Source: Acidihalobacter_A sp037381185 (lineage in GTDB: Bacteria > Pseudomonadota > Gammaproteobacteria > DSM-5130 > Acidihalobacteraceae). From it: a stretch of 64,000 nt of DNA. The notes beneath the pieces were generated by a model, which saw only the letters and a program-made list of their open reading frames with translations, had not been told where the DNA came from and made no database searches. How positions within the stretch are numbered: position 1 is the first letter of the stretch; each line of letters begins with the position of its first letter. The DNA is taken from NCBI RefSeq assembly GCF_037381185.1, contig NZ_JARRQY010000012.1, forward strand, positions 1-64,000. Direction: 5' to 3'. The position numbers and the translations under genes are program-made. Of this stretch, positions 17,802 to 27,613 are shown in pieces.

Positions 17802-19988
17802 ATGGCGATACGCCGCTGCATCCTTGCCCTGTTCGGCATGCTAGGCACCCCGGCCGCCGTCCTGGCGGCAGGCCTGCCCACCGACGGTTGGCAACTCTGT
17901 CCGGCACCGGTCAGGCCGACGCTGCCCAGCTACGGCGACGACCTCGTCCACGTGCTCGCCGACAGGGCCTTCCTCAAACAGAATGGCGTATCCGAACTGC
18001 AGGGCAACGTGCAGATCACCCGTGGCGACCAGACGCTGATGTCCGATGCGTTGAGCTTCGACAATCGCACCCAGGAAGTCACCTCTCCGGGAGCGCTGAC
18101 CCTGGAAACGCCGACCATGCAGATCCGGGGAGGTTCAGGGCACTTCAACCTCGGCCGCCACAGCGGCAACGTCAACGACACCCGCTACCAGTACTACCCC
18201 GCACACGCCCAGGGCCGTGCTGCCCATATCGCGCGTAAGAACGCCAACCTGACCACGCTGACCCACGCCACCTACAGCACCTGTCCGATCGGGCATCAGG
18301 CCTGGGTACTGTCGGCCTCCAGCCTGCGCCTAGACCGGAAGGACGATCAGGGCGTCGCGCGCGACGTCGTACTGCGCTTCAAGAACGTACCGATCCTGTA
18401 TACGCCGTATCTCAGCTTCCCGCTCAGCAACAAGCGCAAATCCGGCCTACTGCCGCCGATCATCGGCGAATCGACCAACAGCGGCTTCGAATACCGCCAG
18501 CCGATCTACTGGAACATCGCCCCCCAGGCCGACGCGACCTTCACACCGCAGATCCTCACCCGGAGAGGCGTCGGCCTGGGCACCGAATTTCGCTACCTCA
18601 GCCCGAACAGCTACAGCGTGCTGGAGGGCAATTATCTACCCAACGACCGCCTCTACGGCAACTCGCGCTGGCTCTATGCATTCCATCAGCAGGCAACACC
18701 GCTGCCCGGCCTGAGCACCCACATCAACTACAACCGCGTTTCGGACAACGCCTACTTCAACGACCTCGGCAACTCACTGGACGTGAGCAGCACCACCAAG
18801 CTCGAGCGCAGCGCCAGCGCCACCTACAGCGCCGCCAACTGGAATATCACCTCGCGGGTGCAGAAATACCAGATACTCGATCCCTCGTTGAGTACCAGCG
18901 ACCTGCCCTACGAGCGCCTGCCTCAGATCGACTTCAACGGCTGGCTGCCCGACAATAAGCTCGGCCTGCAGACCATGCTCAACGCCGACTGGACCCGCTT
19001 CATACGTCGCGACAGCGTCACCGGTTCGCGGCTCGATCTCACGCCCGGCCTGCGCCTGCCGCTGAGCGGCGCGGCCTGGTTCCTGACCCCGGCGCTCAAA
19101 TACCGCTACACTTCCTACCACCTTCTGGACCAGGCGCCCGGCACCTCCGCGGATCCCACGCGCAGCCTGCCCATCGCCAGCGTGGACGCCGGCGTGTACT
19201 TCGAGCGCAATGCTGGAACGAATACCCTGCAGACCCTGGAGCCGCGCGTGTACTACCTGTACGCGCCCTACCGCGACCAGCAGAACCTGCCGGTCTTCGA
19301 TACCTCGCTCAACGACTTCAGCTTCAGCCAACTGTTCAGCGACAACCGCTTCTCCGGCGGAGACCGTGTCGGCGACGCCAACCAGCTCAGCCTCGCCCTG
19401 ACCACCCGCTTCATCAACGCCGACACCGGCGCCGAGCGCTTCAGCGCCAGCCTCGGGCAGATACTCTATTTCCGCCCGCGCAAGGTCACCCTGCCGGGTA
19501 ATCCGGTCGAGAAGCAGCACCGTTCCGACTATGCAGGCCGGCTCAGCGCCTCCCTCGCCAACCACTGGAACGCGACCGGCGACATGACCTACAACCCGTA
19601 CGACCATACCGTCGACAGCGTGTACACGGGCGTGCAGTACCATCTCGACCGCCAACGCTTGGTCAACCTCGGCTACCAGTTCCGCCGCGGCAGCGTCGAC
19701 CAGAGTGACGTCAGCTTCATCTGGCCGCTCAACGCCCACTGGCAGACCACCGCCCGCTGGAACTTCTCGGTACGCGACGGTCGCGTGCTCGACGCCTTCG
19801 CCGGGCTGCAGTACAACAGCTGCTGCTGGGCCGCCCGCGTACTGGCACGCCGCTATGTCACCAACACCGACGGCAAGTACAATAGCGGAATCTACTTCGA
19901 ACTCGTCCTCAAGGGCCTGGGCAACCTCGGCAACCCGATCGGCTCCTATCTGCAACGGACCATTCCCGACTATGCATCGTCTTCTTAA
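17802..19988 (+). CDS. lptD: LPS assembly outer-membrane protein LptD
   Basis: A 728-residue protein: signal peptide (about 1-22), N-terminal OstA jellyroll domain (about 45-160, LQGNVQITRGDQTLMSDAL), then the large C-terminal beta-barrel. The four structural cysteines of LptD are where expected: one near the mature N-terminus (WQLCPAP), one after the jellyroll (STCPIG) and a CC pair near the end (YNSCCWAAR). With LptE it inserts LPS into the outer leaflet. The gene order lptD-surA-pdxA-rsmA is canonical, and the surA start lies inside its last codons. Confidence 0.96.
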   Translation: MAIRRCILALFGMLGTPAAVLAAGLPTDGWQLCPAPVRPTLPSYGDDLVHVLADRAFLKQNGVSELQGNVQITRGDQTLMSDALSFDNRTQEVTSPGALTLETPTMQIRGGSGHFNLGRHSGNVNDTRYQYYPAHAQGRAAHIARKNANLTTLTHATYSTCPIGHQAWVLSASSLRLDRKDDQGVARDVVLRFKNVPILYTPYLSFPLSNKRKSGLLPPIIGESTNSGFEYRQPIYWNIAPQADATFTPQILTRRGVGLGTEFRYLSPNSYSVLEGNYLPNDRLYGNSRWLYAFHQQATPLPGLSTHINYNRVSDNAYFNDLGNSLDVSSTTKLERSASATYSAANWNITSRVQKYQILDPSLSTSDLPYERLPQIDFNGWLPDNKLGLQTMLNADWTRFIRRDSVTGSRLDLTPGLRLPLSGAAWFLTPALKYRYTSYHLLDQAPGTSADPTRSLPIASVDAGVYFERNAGTNTLQTLEPRVYYLYAPYRDQQNLPVFDTSLNDFSFSQLFSDNRFSGGDRVGDANQLSLALTTRFINADTGAERFSASLGQILYFRPRKVTLPGNPVEKQHRSDYAGRLSASLANHWNATGDMTYNPYDHTVDSVYTGVQYHLDRQRLVNLGYQFRRGSVDQSDVSFIWPLNAHWQTTARWNFSVRDGRVLDAFAGLQYNSCCWAARVLARRYVTNTDGKYNSGIYFELVLKGLGNLGNPIGSYLQRTIPDYASSS

Positions 19989-21303
19989 AGTACTGTTAGC
20001 CTCCCTGCTGTTCACGGCGTTGCCCGTCGGCGCCAATGCCGCCGAACCGGCCCAGGCGCCGCTGGTACCGCTCGACAGCATCGCCGCCATCGTCGACAAC
20101 GGCGTCATCACCATGCGCCAGCTGCAGGAGCGAACCACTCAGATCAAGGCCGAACTGCAGGCCCGCGGCACGCAACTGCCGGCCGATGCCGTACTCGAGC
20201 GCCAGGTACTCAACAGCATGATCCTGGAGAAGATCCAGCTCGGCATCGCCGCCCTGAACGGTATCCGCATCGACGACCAGACCTTCAATGACGCTCTGGC
20301 ACGGCTGGCCCAGCAGAACGGCATGACCGTCGCCCAGATGCACGACAGCATCGTCGCCGATGGCCATAGCTGGGCGAGCTTCACCAAGCAGATACGCGAC
20401 CACCTGACCATCCAGAAGCTGCAGCAACGCTCCGTCGACCAGAATATCCGCGTCACCGAGCAGGAAGTGCGCGACTTTCTCGCCCAGCACGCCAACCAGC
20501 TCGACCCCGGACTGCAGTACCACCTGGCGCAGATTCTGATCCCAATCCCCGGCGCGGCCTCGCCCGAACAGATCAAGAGCGCGCGCAGCGAAGCCGAGAA
20601 ACTGCGCAAGCAGGCCGATGGCGGTGAAAGCTTCGCCAAGCTCGCTGTGGCGCACTCGGCCGGCCAGCACGCGCTCGACGGCGGCGACCTCGGCTGGCTG
20701 GGCGCCGACCAGCTTCCCACCTATTTCGTGCGTGTCGTCAACATCATGCAAAGCGGCGATATCAGCCAACCCATCCGCAGCCCCAGCGGCTACCATCTCG
20801 TCAAGCTGCTCGGCGTTCGCGGCGGCAAGAAAGTCACCATCACGCAGACCCATGTGCGGCACATCCTGATCAAGATCACTCCAACCATGAGCAGCGCGCA
20901 GGCCCGTGCCAAACTCGAACGACTACGCCGCGAGATCGAGCGGGGCGCCAGTTTCGCCACCCTGGCAAAGGCCAATTCGGACGACACCGGCAGCGCCGCC
21001 AACGGCGGTGATCTGGGCTGGGTCAATCCCGGCCAGTTGGTGCCGCAATTCCAGAAGGTGATGAACGAAACCCCCGTGGGCAAGGTCAGCCAACCGTTCC
21101 GCACCCCCTACGGCTGGCACATTCTGGAGGTTCTGGGTCGCCGTCAGCACGACAGCACCGAACAGATGGTCCAGGCGCGCGCCAAGCAGATCATCTTCCA
21201 GCGCAAGAGCCAGGAGGCCCTGAACATATGGCTGCGCCACATCCGCGACCAGGCCTACGTGCGCATCCTGCTCAAACGGCACGGCGCCCAAGACGCCGGC
21301 TGA
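19972..21303 (+). CDS. surA: periplasmic chaperone/peptidyl-prolyl isomerase SurA
   Basis: 443 residues: signal peptide (about 1-24, cleaved after ANA), SurA N-terminal chaperone domain (IAAIVDNGVITMRQLQER), and two parvulin domains (about 175-275 and 290-390, with GGDLGWLGADQLP and GGDLGWVNPGQLVPQF). It escorts outer-membrane proteins such as LptD to the Bam complex. ATG 19972 overlaps lptD by 17 bases, implying coupled expression. Confidence 0.96.
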   Translation: MHRLLKVLLASLLFTALPVGANAAEPAQAPLVPLDSIAAIVDNGVITMRQLQERTTQIKAELQARGTQLPADAVLERQVLNSMILEKIQLGIAALNGIRIDDQTFNDALARLAQQNGMTVAQMHDSIVADGHSWASFTKQIRDHLTIQKLQQRSVDQNIRVTEQEVRDFLAQHANQLDPGLQYHLAQILIPIPGAASPEQIKSARSEAEKLRKQADGGESFAKLAVAHSAGQHALDGGDLGWLGADQLPTYFVRVVNIMQSGDISQPIRSPSGYHLVKLLGVRGGKKVTITQTHVRHILIKITPTMSSAQARAKLERLRREIERGASFATLAKANSDDTGSAANGGDLGWVNPGQLVPQFQKVMNETPVGKVSQPFRTPYGWHILEVLGRRQHDSTEQMVQARAKQIIFQRKSQEALNIWLRHIRDQAYVRILLKRHGAQDAG

Positions 21304-21307
21304 CGAC

Positions 21308-22297
21308 TTGCCGACGCTCGCCATCACCCCCGGCGAACCGGCCGGCATAGGCCCCGACCTCGTCGTCCGACTGGCCCAGGCCGGGCCCGCCCCGGACACG
21401 GCCTGGATCGTCATCGCCGACCCACAGCTGCTCGCCGAGCGCGCGCGGCAGCTGGACCTGCCGCTACGGCTGCGTGAATACACGCCCGGCGCGCCACCGA
21501 CTGCAGTCGGCGAACTCTGCGTGCTCCCCGTCGAGCCCTCGGCCGAGGTCGTCCCCGGACACCTCGATCCGCGCAATGCCAGCTACGTACTTCGCACCCT
21601 CGAGCGCGCCACCGACGGCTGCCTCGCAGGCGAGTTCGACGCGCTGGTCACCGGACCGGTGAACAAGAGCGTAATCAACGACGCCGGCACCCCGTTCAGC
21701 GGCCACACCGAATTCCTCGCCGCCCGCTGCAACGGCGCACACCCGGTCATGCTGTTGGCCGCCGACGAACTACGCGTGGCGCTTGCCACCACCCATCTGC
21801 CGCTGTCCGAGGTCAGCCGCGCGATTACCCGCGAGCGCCTGCAGCGTGTGCTGCGTATCCTGAACCGCGACCTGCGCACGCGTTTCGGCCTGTCGGAGCC
21901 GCGCATCCTCGTCTGCGGCCTCAATCCGCATGCCGGCGAAAGCGGCCATCTCGGCCGCGAGGAGATCGACATCATCGGCCCGGCCCTGGAGGAACTGCGC
22001 AGCGAAGGCCTGAAACTGTTCGGCCCCCTGCCCGCCGATACCCTGTTTACGCCACGCCATCTGCAACATGCCGACGCCGTGCTCGCGATGTACCACGATC
22101 AGGGCCTGCCGGTGCTCAAGTACGCCGGCTTCGGCCATGCCGTCAACATCACCCTGGGGCTGTCGATCGTGCGCACCTCGGTCGACCACGGCACCGCCCT
22201 GGAACTGGCCGGTACCGGCCGCGCCGAGACCGGCAGCCTGCAGGCCGCGCTGGAAGCGGCCGCGGATATCGTGCGCCGCAGCAAGACGCCAGGATGA
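21308..22297 (+). CDS. pdxA: 4-hydroxythreonine-4-phosphate dehydrogenase
   Basis: This enzyme acts in the DXP-dependent pathway to pyridoxal phosphate; 329 residues. Landmarks are ITPGEPAGIGPDL, TGPVNK, FSGHTEFLA with a metal-ligand His, and AMYHDQGLPVLKY. The start is TTG at 21308, four bases after the surA stop; no ATG lies near. Its end overlaps the rsmA ATG by 4 bases. Confidence 0.95.
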   Translation: MPTLAITPGEPAGIGPDLVVRLAQAGPAPDTAWIVIADPQLLAERARQLDLPLRLREYTPGAPPTAVGELCVLPVEPSAEVVPGHLDPRNASYVLRTLERATDGCLAGEFDALVTGPVNKSVINDAGTPFSGHTEFLAARCNGAHPVMLLAADELRVALATTHLPLSEVSRAITRERLQRVLRILNRDLRTRFGLSEPRILVCGLNPHAGESGHLGREEIDIIGPALEELRSEGLKLFGPLPADTLFTPRHLQHADAVLAMYHDQGLPVLKYAGFGHAVNITLGLSIVRTSVDHGTALELAGTGRAETGSLQAALEAAADIVRRSKTPG

Positions 22298-23073
22298 ACC
22301 ATATCCCGCGCAAGCGCTTCGGGCAGCACTTCCTGCACGATCCGAACGTGATCGAACGCATCGCCGCCGCCATCGCACCACAGCCAGGCGATACCCTGGT
22401 CGAGATCGGCCCCGGCGAGGGTGCGCTAACCACCGCGCTGCTCGCCCGCATCCCGCGCATGCACGCAGTCGAACTCGACCGCGACCTGGTACCACGGCTG
22501 CGGACGCGCTTCGGCGACGCCCTGAAAATTCACCAGGCCGACGCGCTGCGCTTCGACTTCGCCAGTCTCGCCCCGCCCGAAGGCCTGCGCGTGGCCGGCA
22601 ACCTGCCCTACAACATCTCCACACCGCTGATCTTCCACCTATTGGAAAGCGCCGCGCTCATCCGCGACATGACCTTCCTGCTGCAGTTGGAAGTGGTCCA
22701 ACGGCTTGCCGCCGAGCCCGGCAGCAAGCAATACGGCCGTCTGTCCGTGATGGTGCAATACCGCTGCCGGGTCGATGCCCTGTTCCGCGTCGGCCCCGGC
22801 GCCTTCACCCCTCCGCCCAAGGTCGACTCCGCCGTGGTGCGGCTGCAGCCCTATCCCGCGCTGCCGCATGCGGCACAGGACGAAACGCTGTTCGCCAAAG
22901 TCGTCGCCCAGGCCTTCGCCCAGCGCCGCAAGACCCTGGGCCGAGCGCTCAGGGACATGGTCGACGCGCCGCTGATCGCCGCGGCCGGCATCGATCCGGT
23001 GCGCCGCGCCGAGACGCTGAGCGTGGCCGAGTTCGTTGCGTTGGCCGATGCGGCGGCGGGCGCCGCTGGCTAG
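22294..23073 (+). CDS. rsmA: 16S rRNA (adenine1518/1519-N6)-dimethyltransferase
   Basis: KsgA/RsmA, 259 residues, dimethylates two adjacent adenines in helix 45 during small-subunit maturation. RKRFGQHFLHD opens the protein; the SAM-binding VEIGPGEGALT and catalytic NLPYNIS motif follow. The start ATGA overlaps the pdxA stop. No terminator could be assigned; the repeat-rich gap at 23074-24059 follows. Confidence 0.96.
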   Translation: MNHIPRKRFGQHFLHDPNVIERIAAAIAPQPGDTLVEIGPGEGALTTALLARIPRMHAVELDRDLVPRLRTRFGDALKIHQADALRFDFASLAPPEGLRVAGNLPYNISTPLIFHLLESAALIRDMTFLLQLEVVQRLAAEPGSKQYGRLSVMVQYRCRVDALFRVGPGAFTPPPKVDSAVVRLQPYPALPHAAQDETLFAKVVAQAFAQRRKTLGRALRDMVDAPLIAAAGIDPVRRAETLSVAEFVALADAAAGAAG

Positions 23074-23162
23074 AGCGCCAGACGCGGCGCGCTTTGGCCA
23101 ACTGGTTTCTAGGATGCAACAACGCACGCAGCAGTTCCGGCAGATTCTATTCTCAAGCGAGT

Positions 23163-23450
23163 GGGGTCTGTTTCGGGCGCGATTCGATGTCTGGGGTTTC
23201 GCTCTGAATCGGTGACGCGCCCGAGCCCCTTTCTTTGCATGCCCAAAGAAAGAGGCGAAAGAAAGGCACCCGAAAGGCCTTGTCCCTACGGGCAGACCTC
23301 GAGCGCACACCCCGCCACGGGGCACCGCAGGCACTTGCCCTCCTGGCAAAGCCTGCTCGGGCGGCCTCCCTGCCGCCCGACCCCGTGCCGGGGTGCACGC
23401 TCGAGGCAAGGCCTAACGGGAAGCACACGTCAAAACAGAACGTACCCCAC
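23163..23450 (+). repeat. dispersed palindromic repeat, copy A
   Basis: A unit that recurs at 23480-23815 (inverted) and 48601-48900. Its core has TCGGGCGCG (23173-23181) matched by CGCGCCCGA (23216-23224), then TTTCTTTG (23230-23237) matched by CAAAGAAA (23244-23251), then GGCGAAAGAAA and GCACCC. A longer GC-rich tail shared with copy B follows. No protein is supported here; the short ORFs are translations of the repeat. The 23074-24059 gap holds copies A and B and otherwise only the leader of the transaldolase gene. Confidence 0.75.
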
Positions 23451-23479
23451 ACTCCCGAGTTACGAATCAGCTAATTCAG

Positions 23480-23815
23480 AAAGAGTCGCTTCGGAGTCGC
23501 CCGGTTTTGATGTTTGGTCCCCCCTGATCGCTTGCCTCGCGGGCGTGCGCCTGGGCGGGGATGGCCGGCAGGACGCCGGCCAAGCAGCCCTTCGCAGGAA
23601 GCGAATGGCTGCGGGCCCCGTTCAGGCGTGCGTTCGCGAGGTTGCCCGATAGGGACAAGTGATCCTGGGGGTGCGTTTCTTTCGCCGGTTTCTTTGCGCA
23701 TTTCAAAGAAATCGGCTCGGGCGCGTCACCTTGATCTAGCGAATCCCCAGGCATCGAATCGCGCCCGAAACAGGACACCACCGCCAGCAAATACGCCGCC
23801 TTCATCCACGCAAGC
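23480..23815 (-). repeat. dispersed palindromic repeat, copy B (inverted to A)
   Basis: The same unit as copy A but on the other strand: TTTCTTTG/CAAAGAAA at 23689-23696/23704-23711 and TCGGGCGCG/CGCGCCCGA at 23717-23725/23760-23768. Copies A and B together form an inverted repeat spanning about 23163-23790, with ends that read the same (GTTTCGGGCGCGATTCGATG). Copy B also includes a start, TGAAGGCGGCGTATTTGCTGG, that matches copy C. Confidence 0.7.
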
Positions 23816-24059
23816 GCCGCTAACACGTGCCCGAAACGAGCCTAAGAGCGAAAAAGCGGGAAAAGACGTCACTCCGACGCCTAGCAAGAACTCATGCGAA
23901 CATCGCCGGTCTCACCTAAAATTTAGGGATACGTCGATCGAACGTGCGCCACGGCAACCGCCCGCACCGACAGCCATCCGACGTAACCGGGGAGCACCCG
24001 CCGTCGCGCGCCGCGTTCCCGCACCACACACCGCCTCCACGGACAGGAGACAAACGCTT

Positions 24060-25184
24060 ATGCCGACCCCCACCCCCGTACAGCATCTCACCGAACTCGG
24101 CCAGAGCATCTGGATCGACTATATCCGCCGCGACATGTTCGACGACGACAGTCTGAAGCGGATGATCGAAAACGACGGCCTGCGAGGCATGACGTCGAAT
24201 CCCTCTATATTCGACAAGGCCATCGCCGAAACCGACCTCTACGACGACGCGCTGCGCGAAGAACTCGCGCGCGATAGCCAGCAGCCCAATCAGGAGCTGT
24301 TCTTCCGCCTCGCCATCGAAGACGTGCGTCGCGCCGCCGACCAGTTCGCGGGCGTCTACCGCGACAGCGGCCACAGCGACGGGCTAGTCAGCCTGGAGGT
24401 TTCACCCAGTCTGGCCCGGGACACCGATGCGACAGTGAGCCAGGCGCGTTCGCTGTGGCAGCAGGTCAACCGCGCCAACCTGATGATCAAGGTACCGGCG
24501 ACCCGCGAAGGCATCCCTGCAATCCGCGAACTGCTCGAGGATGGACTCAACGTCAACGTCACTCTGCTGTTCTCCGTCGAACGCTACCGCGACGTGCTCG
24601 GCGCCTACCTCGATGCTCTCGAGGCCCGTCTGGCCGCCGGGCTGCCGCTCGAGAACATCAATTCGGTCGCGAGCTTCTTCGTCAGCCGGGTGGACGGCAA
24701 GCTGGACAAGGCACTGGAGGGCCACGGCTCGGCCGAAGCGCTCACCTTGCGCGGTCAGTCCGCAGTCGCCAACGCCAAGGTTGCCTACGCGCACATGCAG
24801 GAGGTGATGGCAGGCGAACGCTGGCAGCGCCTCGCGGCCGCCGGGGCCAAACCGCAGCGCCTGCTGTGGGCCAGCACCAGCACCAAGAACCCCGATTACC
24901 CGCCGCTGCTGTACGTCGAATCACTGGTCGGACCGCACACGGTCAACACCCTGCCACCGGCCACCTACGATATGCTGCTCGAGACCCCGCTGGAAAACGT
25001 GACCGTCGATCAGGACGTCGACCAGGCCCGTGCGGTTCTGTCCCGGCTGGCCGAATTCGCCATCGACCTCAATGCGGTCACCGATCAGCTCGAGAACGAA
25101 GGCGTCAAATCCTTCAGCGACGCATTCCAGCACCTGCTCGGACGCATCGAGGAACGACGCTCCGAATTCAGGACCGCTTCGTGA
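24060..25184 (+). CDS. tal: transaldolase (long type)
   Basis: A 374-residue transaldolase of the long bacterial class (TalB of E. coli has 317). The Schiff-base Lys lies in LWASTSTKNPDY; MTSNPSIFDKAI, VSLEVSPSLA and NVTLLFS are further family segments. It moves a dihydroxyacetone unit between sugar phosphates in the pentose phosphate pathway. I choose ATG 24060 with a GGAGA site; the frame is open far upstream, but that sequence is the repeat. Pgl follows with a GTGA overlap. Confidence 0.95.
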   Translation: MPTPTPVQHLTELGQSIWIDYIRRDMFDDDSLKRMIENDGLRGMTSNPSIFDKAIAETDLYDDALREELARDSQQPNQELFFRLAIEDVRRAADQFAGVYRDSGHSDGLVSLEVSPSLARDTDATVSQARSLWQQVNRANLMIKVPATREGIPAIRELLEDGLNVNVTLLFSVERYRDVLGAYLDALEARLAAGLPLENINSVASFFVSRVDGKLDKALEGHGSAEALTLRGQSAVANAKVAYAHMQEVMAGERWQRLAAAGAKPQRLLWASTSTKNPDYPPLLYVESLVGPHTVNTLPPATYDMLLETPLENVTVDQDVDQARAVLSRLAEFAIDLNAVTDQLENEGVKSFSDAFQHLLGRIEERRSEFRTAS

Positions 25185-25894
25185 TCCCTCAGCAACGCCT
25201 GCCCGACACCGCAGCACTGCACGAAGCCGCAGCCCAGCGCATCCTGGAACTCGCCCGCGCGGCCATTGCCGCGCGCGGCGCCTTCCACATCGCGCTGTCG
25301 GGCGGCAACACGCCGCGCGGCCTGCATGCGCGCCTGGCTCGCGAACCGGGCGTCGACTGGCAGCACTGGCACGTCTGGTTCGGCGACGAGCGCTGCGTCC
25401 CCCCCGATCATGCCGACAGCAACTACCACATGGCCCGCGAAACCCTGCTCGACCGCGTCACCATCCCTGTCGGCCAGATACACCCCATGATTCCCGCGGC
25501 CGGGCTGGCACCGGCTGAGGCCGCCCGTCTCTACGCGGCACAGCTGGCGGACGAGGCGCCGCGGCGGGACAACCGCCCCGAACTCGACCTGATCCTGCTC
25601 GGCCTGGGCGGCGACGGACATACCGCGTCGCTGTTTCCGGGCACCGCCATCCTCGACGAACACGAGCACGACGCGGCCGAAGTGTTCGTTCCCAAACTCG
25701 ATGCCTGGCGCGTATCACTGACCCGACCCAGCATCGAGCGCGCCCGCCACGTGCTGTTCCTGGTCGACGGCAACGGCAAGGCCGACATTCTGCAACGGCT
25801 GGAACGCGGCCCCGCCGAGGCCGAAATGCCGCTGCCCGTGGAACGTCTGCGGCCGCAAGGGAAACTTGAGTGGTATATATCTCAACCGCAATAA
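25181..25894 (+). CDS. pgl: 6-phosphogluconolactonase
   Basis: The enzyme hydrolyses 6-phosphogluconolactone in the oxidative pentose phosphate pathway; 237 residues of the DevB/SOL family. Motifs: ALSGGNTPRGLHARL, VWFGDERCVPPDHADSN, LLGLGGDGHTASLFPG. The start is GTG at 25181, overlapping the transaldolase stop (GTGA). The linkage tal-pgl-glk forms a small sugar-phosphate operon. No zwf or gnd gene is in the window. Confidence 0.94.
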   Translation: MIPQQRLPDTAALHEAAAQRILELARAAIAARGAFHIALSGGNTPRGLHARLAREPGVDWQHWHVWFGDERCVPPDHADSNYHMARETLLDRVTIPVGQIHPMIPAAGLAPAEAARLYAAQLADEAPRRDNRPELDLILLGLGGDGHTASLFPGTAILDEHEHDAAEVFVPKLDAWRVSLTRPSIERARHVLFLVDGNGKADILQRLERGPAEAEMPLPVERLRPQGKLEWYISQPQ

Positions 25895-25925
25895 AACCGA
25901 TACCACACACTATGGAGGCAACCAT

Positions 25926-26933
25926 ATGCACCTAATCGCCGGAGACATCGGCGGAACCAAGACCCTGCTCGCACTCGCCCGAGCAGGCGAAGCCGGGCCC
26001 GAGATCGTTGCGGAACAGCGCTTCTCCAGTGCCGCCTACAGCGATATCGTGCCGATGATCCGCGAACTACTCGACACCCTAAGCGACGAGACAGTCGAGC
26101 TGGGAGCCGCCTGTTTCGCCATCGCCGGCCCCATCGAAGGCGATGGCCAGGCGCAGTACGCGCGCCTCACCAACCAGCCCTGGGATCTCGACGCAGCCGC
26201 CGTACGCAAGGCCTTGGACATTCCCGGCGTCAAGCTAATCAACGACCTGGCCAGCATTGCGCATGCCGTCGACGTACTGCCCGCGAACCAGCGGGTCGTA
26301 TTGCAGGAGGGTCGCCAGATCGCCAATGGCCAGCGTCTGGTCGCCGCGCCGGGCACCGGCTTCAACAGCGCCATCGCCTGCCCCGGCGACGGACCGTTGC
26401 GTGTGCTGACGGCCGAGTCCGGCCATGCCGCGTTTTCTCCAGCGAACCTGCGCCAGCTCGAACTGATCCGCCACTTCACCGAGCGCGAAGGCCGTTGCTC
26501 GCGCGAACACCTTCTCGCTGGCCCCGGCCTGCCGCGCCTGCTCGATTTCATCTGCCGTGAGGCTGGCCACCCGGCCGGCGCCGCCTTGCAGCAGGCCATG
26601 CACCAAGGCGATCCCTCTGCAGCCATCGGCGAGGCCGCGATTGCCGGCAGCGACGGACTCGCCGTCGCCACGCTGGAACTCTATGCCGACATCCTAGCCG
26701 GGCAGCTCGCCGACCTGGCGCTCGCCGCGCTGCCCACCGGTGGCGCCTACCTGGCTGGAGGCATCCCTCCCAAGATCCTGCCCTTCCTGCAGGCGCCGGG
26801 CTTTCTGTCCGCCCTGCACGACCGCCCACCGATGAACCACCTACTCGAAGCTCTGCACGTCGAGGTCATCCTCGACCAGCGCGCGGGGCTGCTCGGCGCG
26901 CTGGAGGCCGCATGCCAGGCATCGAACATCTGA
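25926..26933 (+). CDS. glk: glucokinase (Glk family)
   Basis: 335 residues of the E. coli Glk type (not ROK). The N-terminal phosphate loop is AGDIGGTKTLLAL; the glucose-binding region includes INDLASIAHAV, and GTGFNSA and the C-terminal AGGIPPKILPFL are further landmarks. It phosphorylates glucose with ATP. ATG 25926 has a TGGAGG site. It would receive glucose released by the GH31 enzyme at 56007-58394. Confidence 0.93.
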   Translation: MHLIAGDIGGTKTLLALARAGEAGPEIVAEQRFSSAAYSDIVPMIRELLDTLSDETVELGAACFAIAGPIEGDGQAQYARLTNQPWDLDAAAVRKALDIPGVKLINDLASIAHAVDVLPANQRVVLQEGRQIANGQRLVAAPGTGFNSAIACPGDGPLRVLTAESGHAAFSPANLRQLELIRHFTEREGRCSREHLLAGPGLPRLLDFICREAGHPAGAALQQAMHQGDPSAAIGEAAIAGSDGLAVATLELYADILAGQLADLALAALPTGGAYLAGGIPPKILPFLQAPGFLSALHDRPPMNHLLEALHVEVILDQRAGLLGALEAACQASNI

Positions 26934-27046
26934 GACGCTCCGGACCGGCTCTCCCATGCGACTGCCGCTACCCGGACGGGTGACGGCAGTCGCCCAGCGC
27001 GCTACCGCTCTTGCCAGCATCACGGTGCGCGCCGGATACTATGCGC

Positions 27047-27613
27047 ATGAGCGCCGTGACTTCTCTTGCCAACCAGTTCCTGATCGCCATGCCCCAGATG
27101 GCCGATCCGAATTTCAGCCGTACGCTCACGCTGATCTGCGAACACACCGATCAGGGCGCCATGGGGCTGGTCGTCAACCGCGGCATGGACCTGCGTGTGG
27201 GACAACTGCTCGAACACATGGACCTCGAAGCCGCGGATGCCGAACTCGGCAGGCAGCCGGTGTACTACGGCGGACCGGTGGAGATGGAACGCGGCTTCGT
27301 GCTGCACCGGCCGCTGGGAGCCTGGGAAAATACCATCGCCCTCAGTGAAACGCTCGGCCTGACCGCCTCGCGCGACATCCTCGAGGCCATGGCCAACGGC
27401 GAAGGCGGCCCGGCCGATGCCATGATCATGCTCGGCTACGCCGGCTGGGGCGCGGGCCAGCTCGAAACCGAACTCGCCGACAACACCTGGCTCACCCTGC
27501 CGGCCGCGGAAGCCATACTGTTCGAGGAAGCGCTGCCGACGCGCTGGCAGGCCGCGGCCTCGCGCCTGGGAGTCGACCTCACCCTGCTGAGTTCAGAAGC
27601 CGGGCATGCCTGA
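27047..27613 (+). CDS. yqgE: UPF0301 (YqgE/AlgH) family protein
   Basis: A 188-residue protein with LANQFLIAMPQMADPNF, GAMGLVVNR, YYGGPVEMERGFVLHRP and GYAGWGAGQLE, all typical of YqgE/AlgH. The function is not established (algH was linked to alginate expression in Pseudomonas). An alternative ATG at 27041 adds two residues. It overlaps ruvX by 8 bases, the usual yqgE-yqgF pair. Confidence 0.92.
   Translation: MSAVTSLANQFLIAMPQMADPNFSRTLTLICEHTDQGAMGLVVNRGMDLRVGQLLEHMDLEAADAELGRQPVYYGGPVEMERGFVLHRPLGAWENTIALSETLGLTASRDILEAMANGEGGPADAMIMLGYAGWGAGQLETELADNTWLTLPAAEAILFEEALPTRWQAAASRLGVDLTLLSSEAGHA

Noticed and set aside
23514..24059. Long N-terminal extension of the transaldolase frame
   Set aside because: The extension lies in dispersed repeat copy B and the leader; the ATG at 24060 has a good ribosome binding site and gives the family length.
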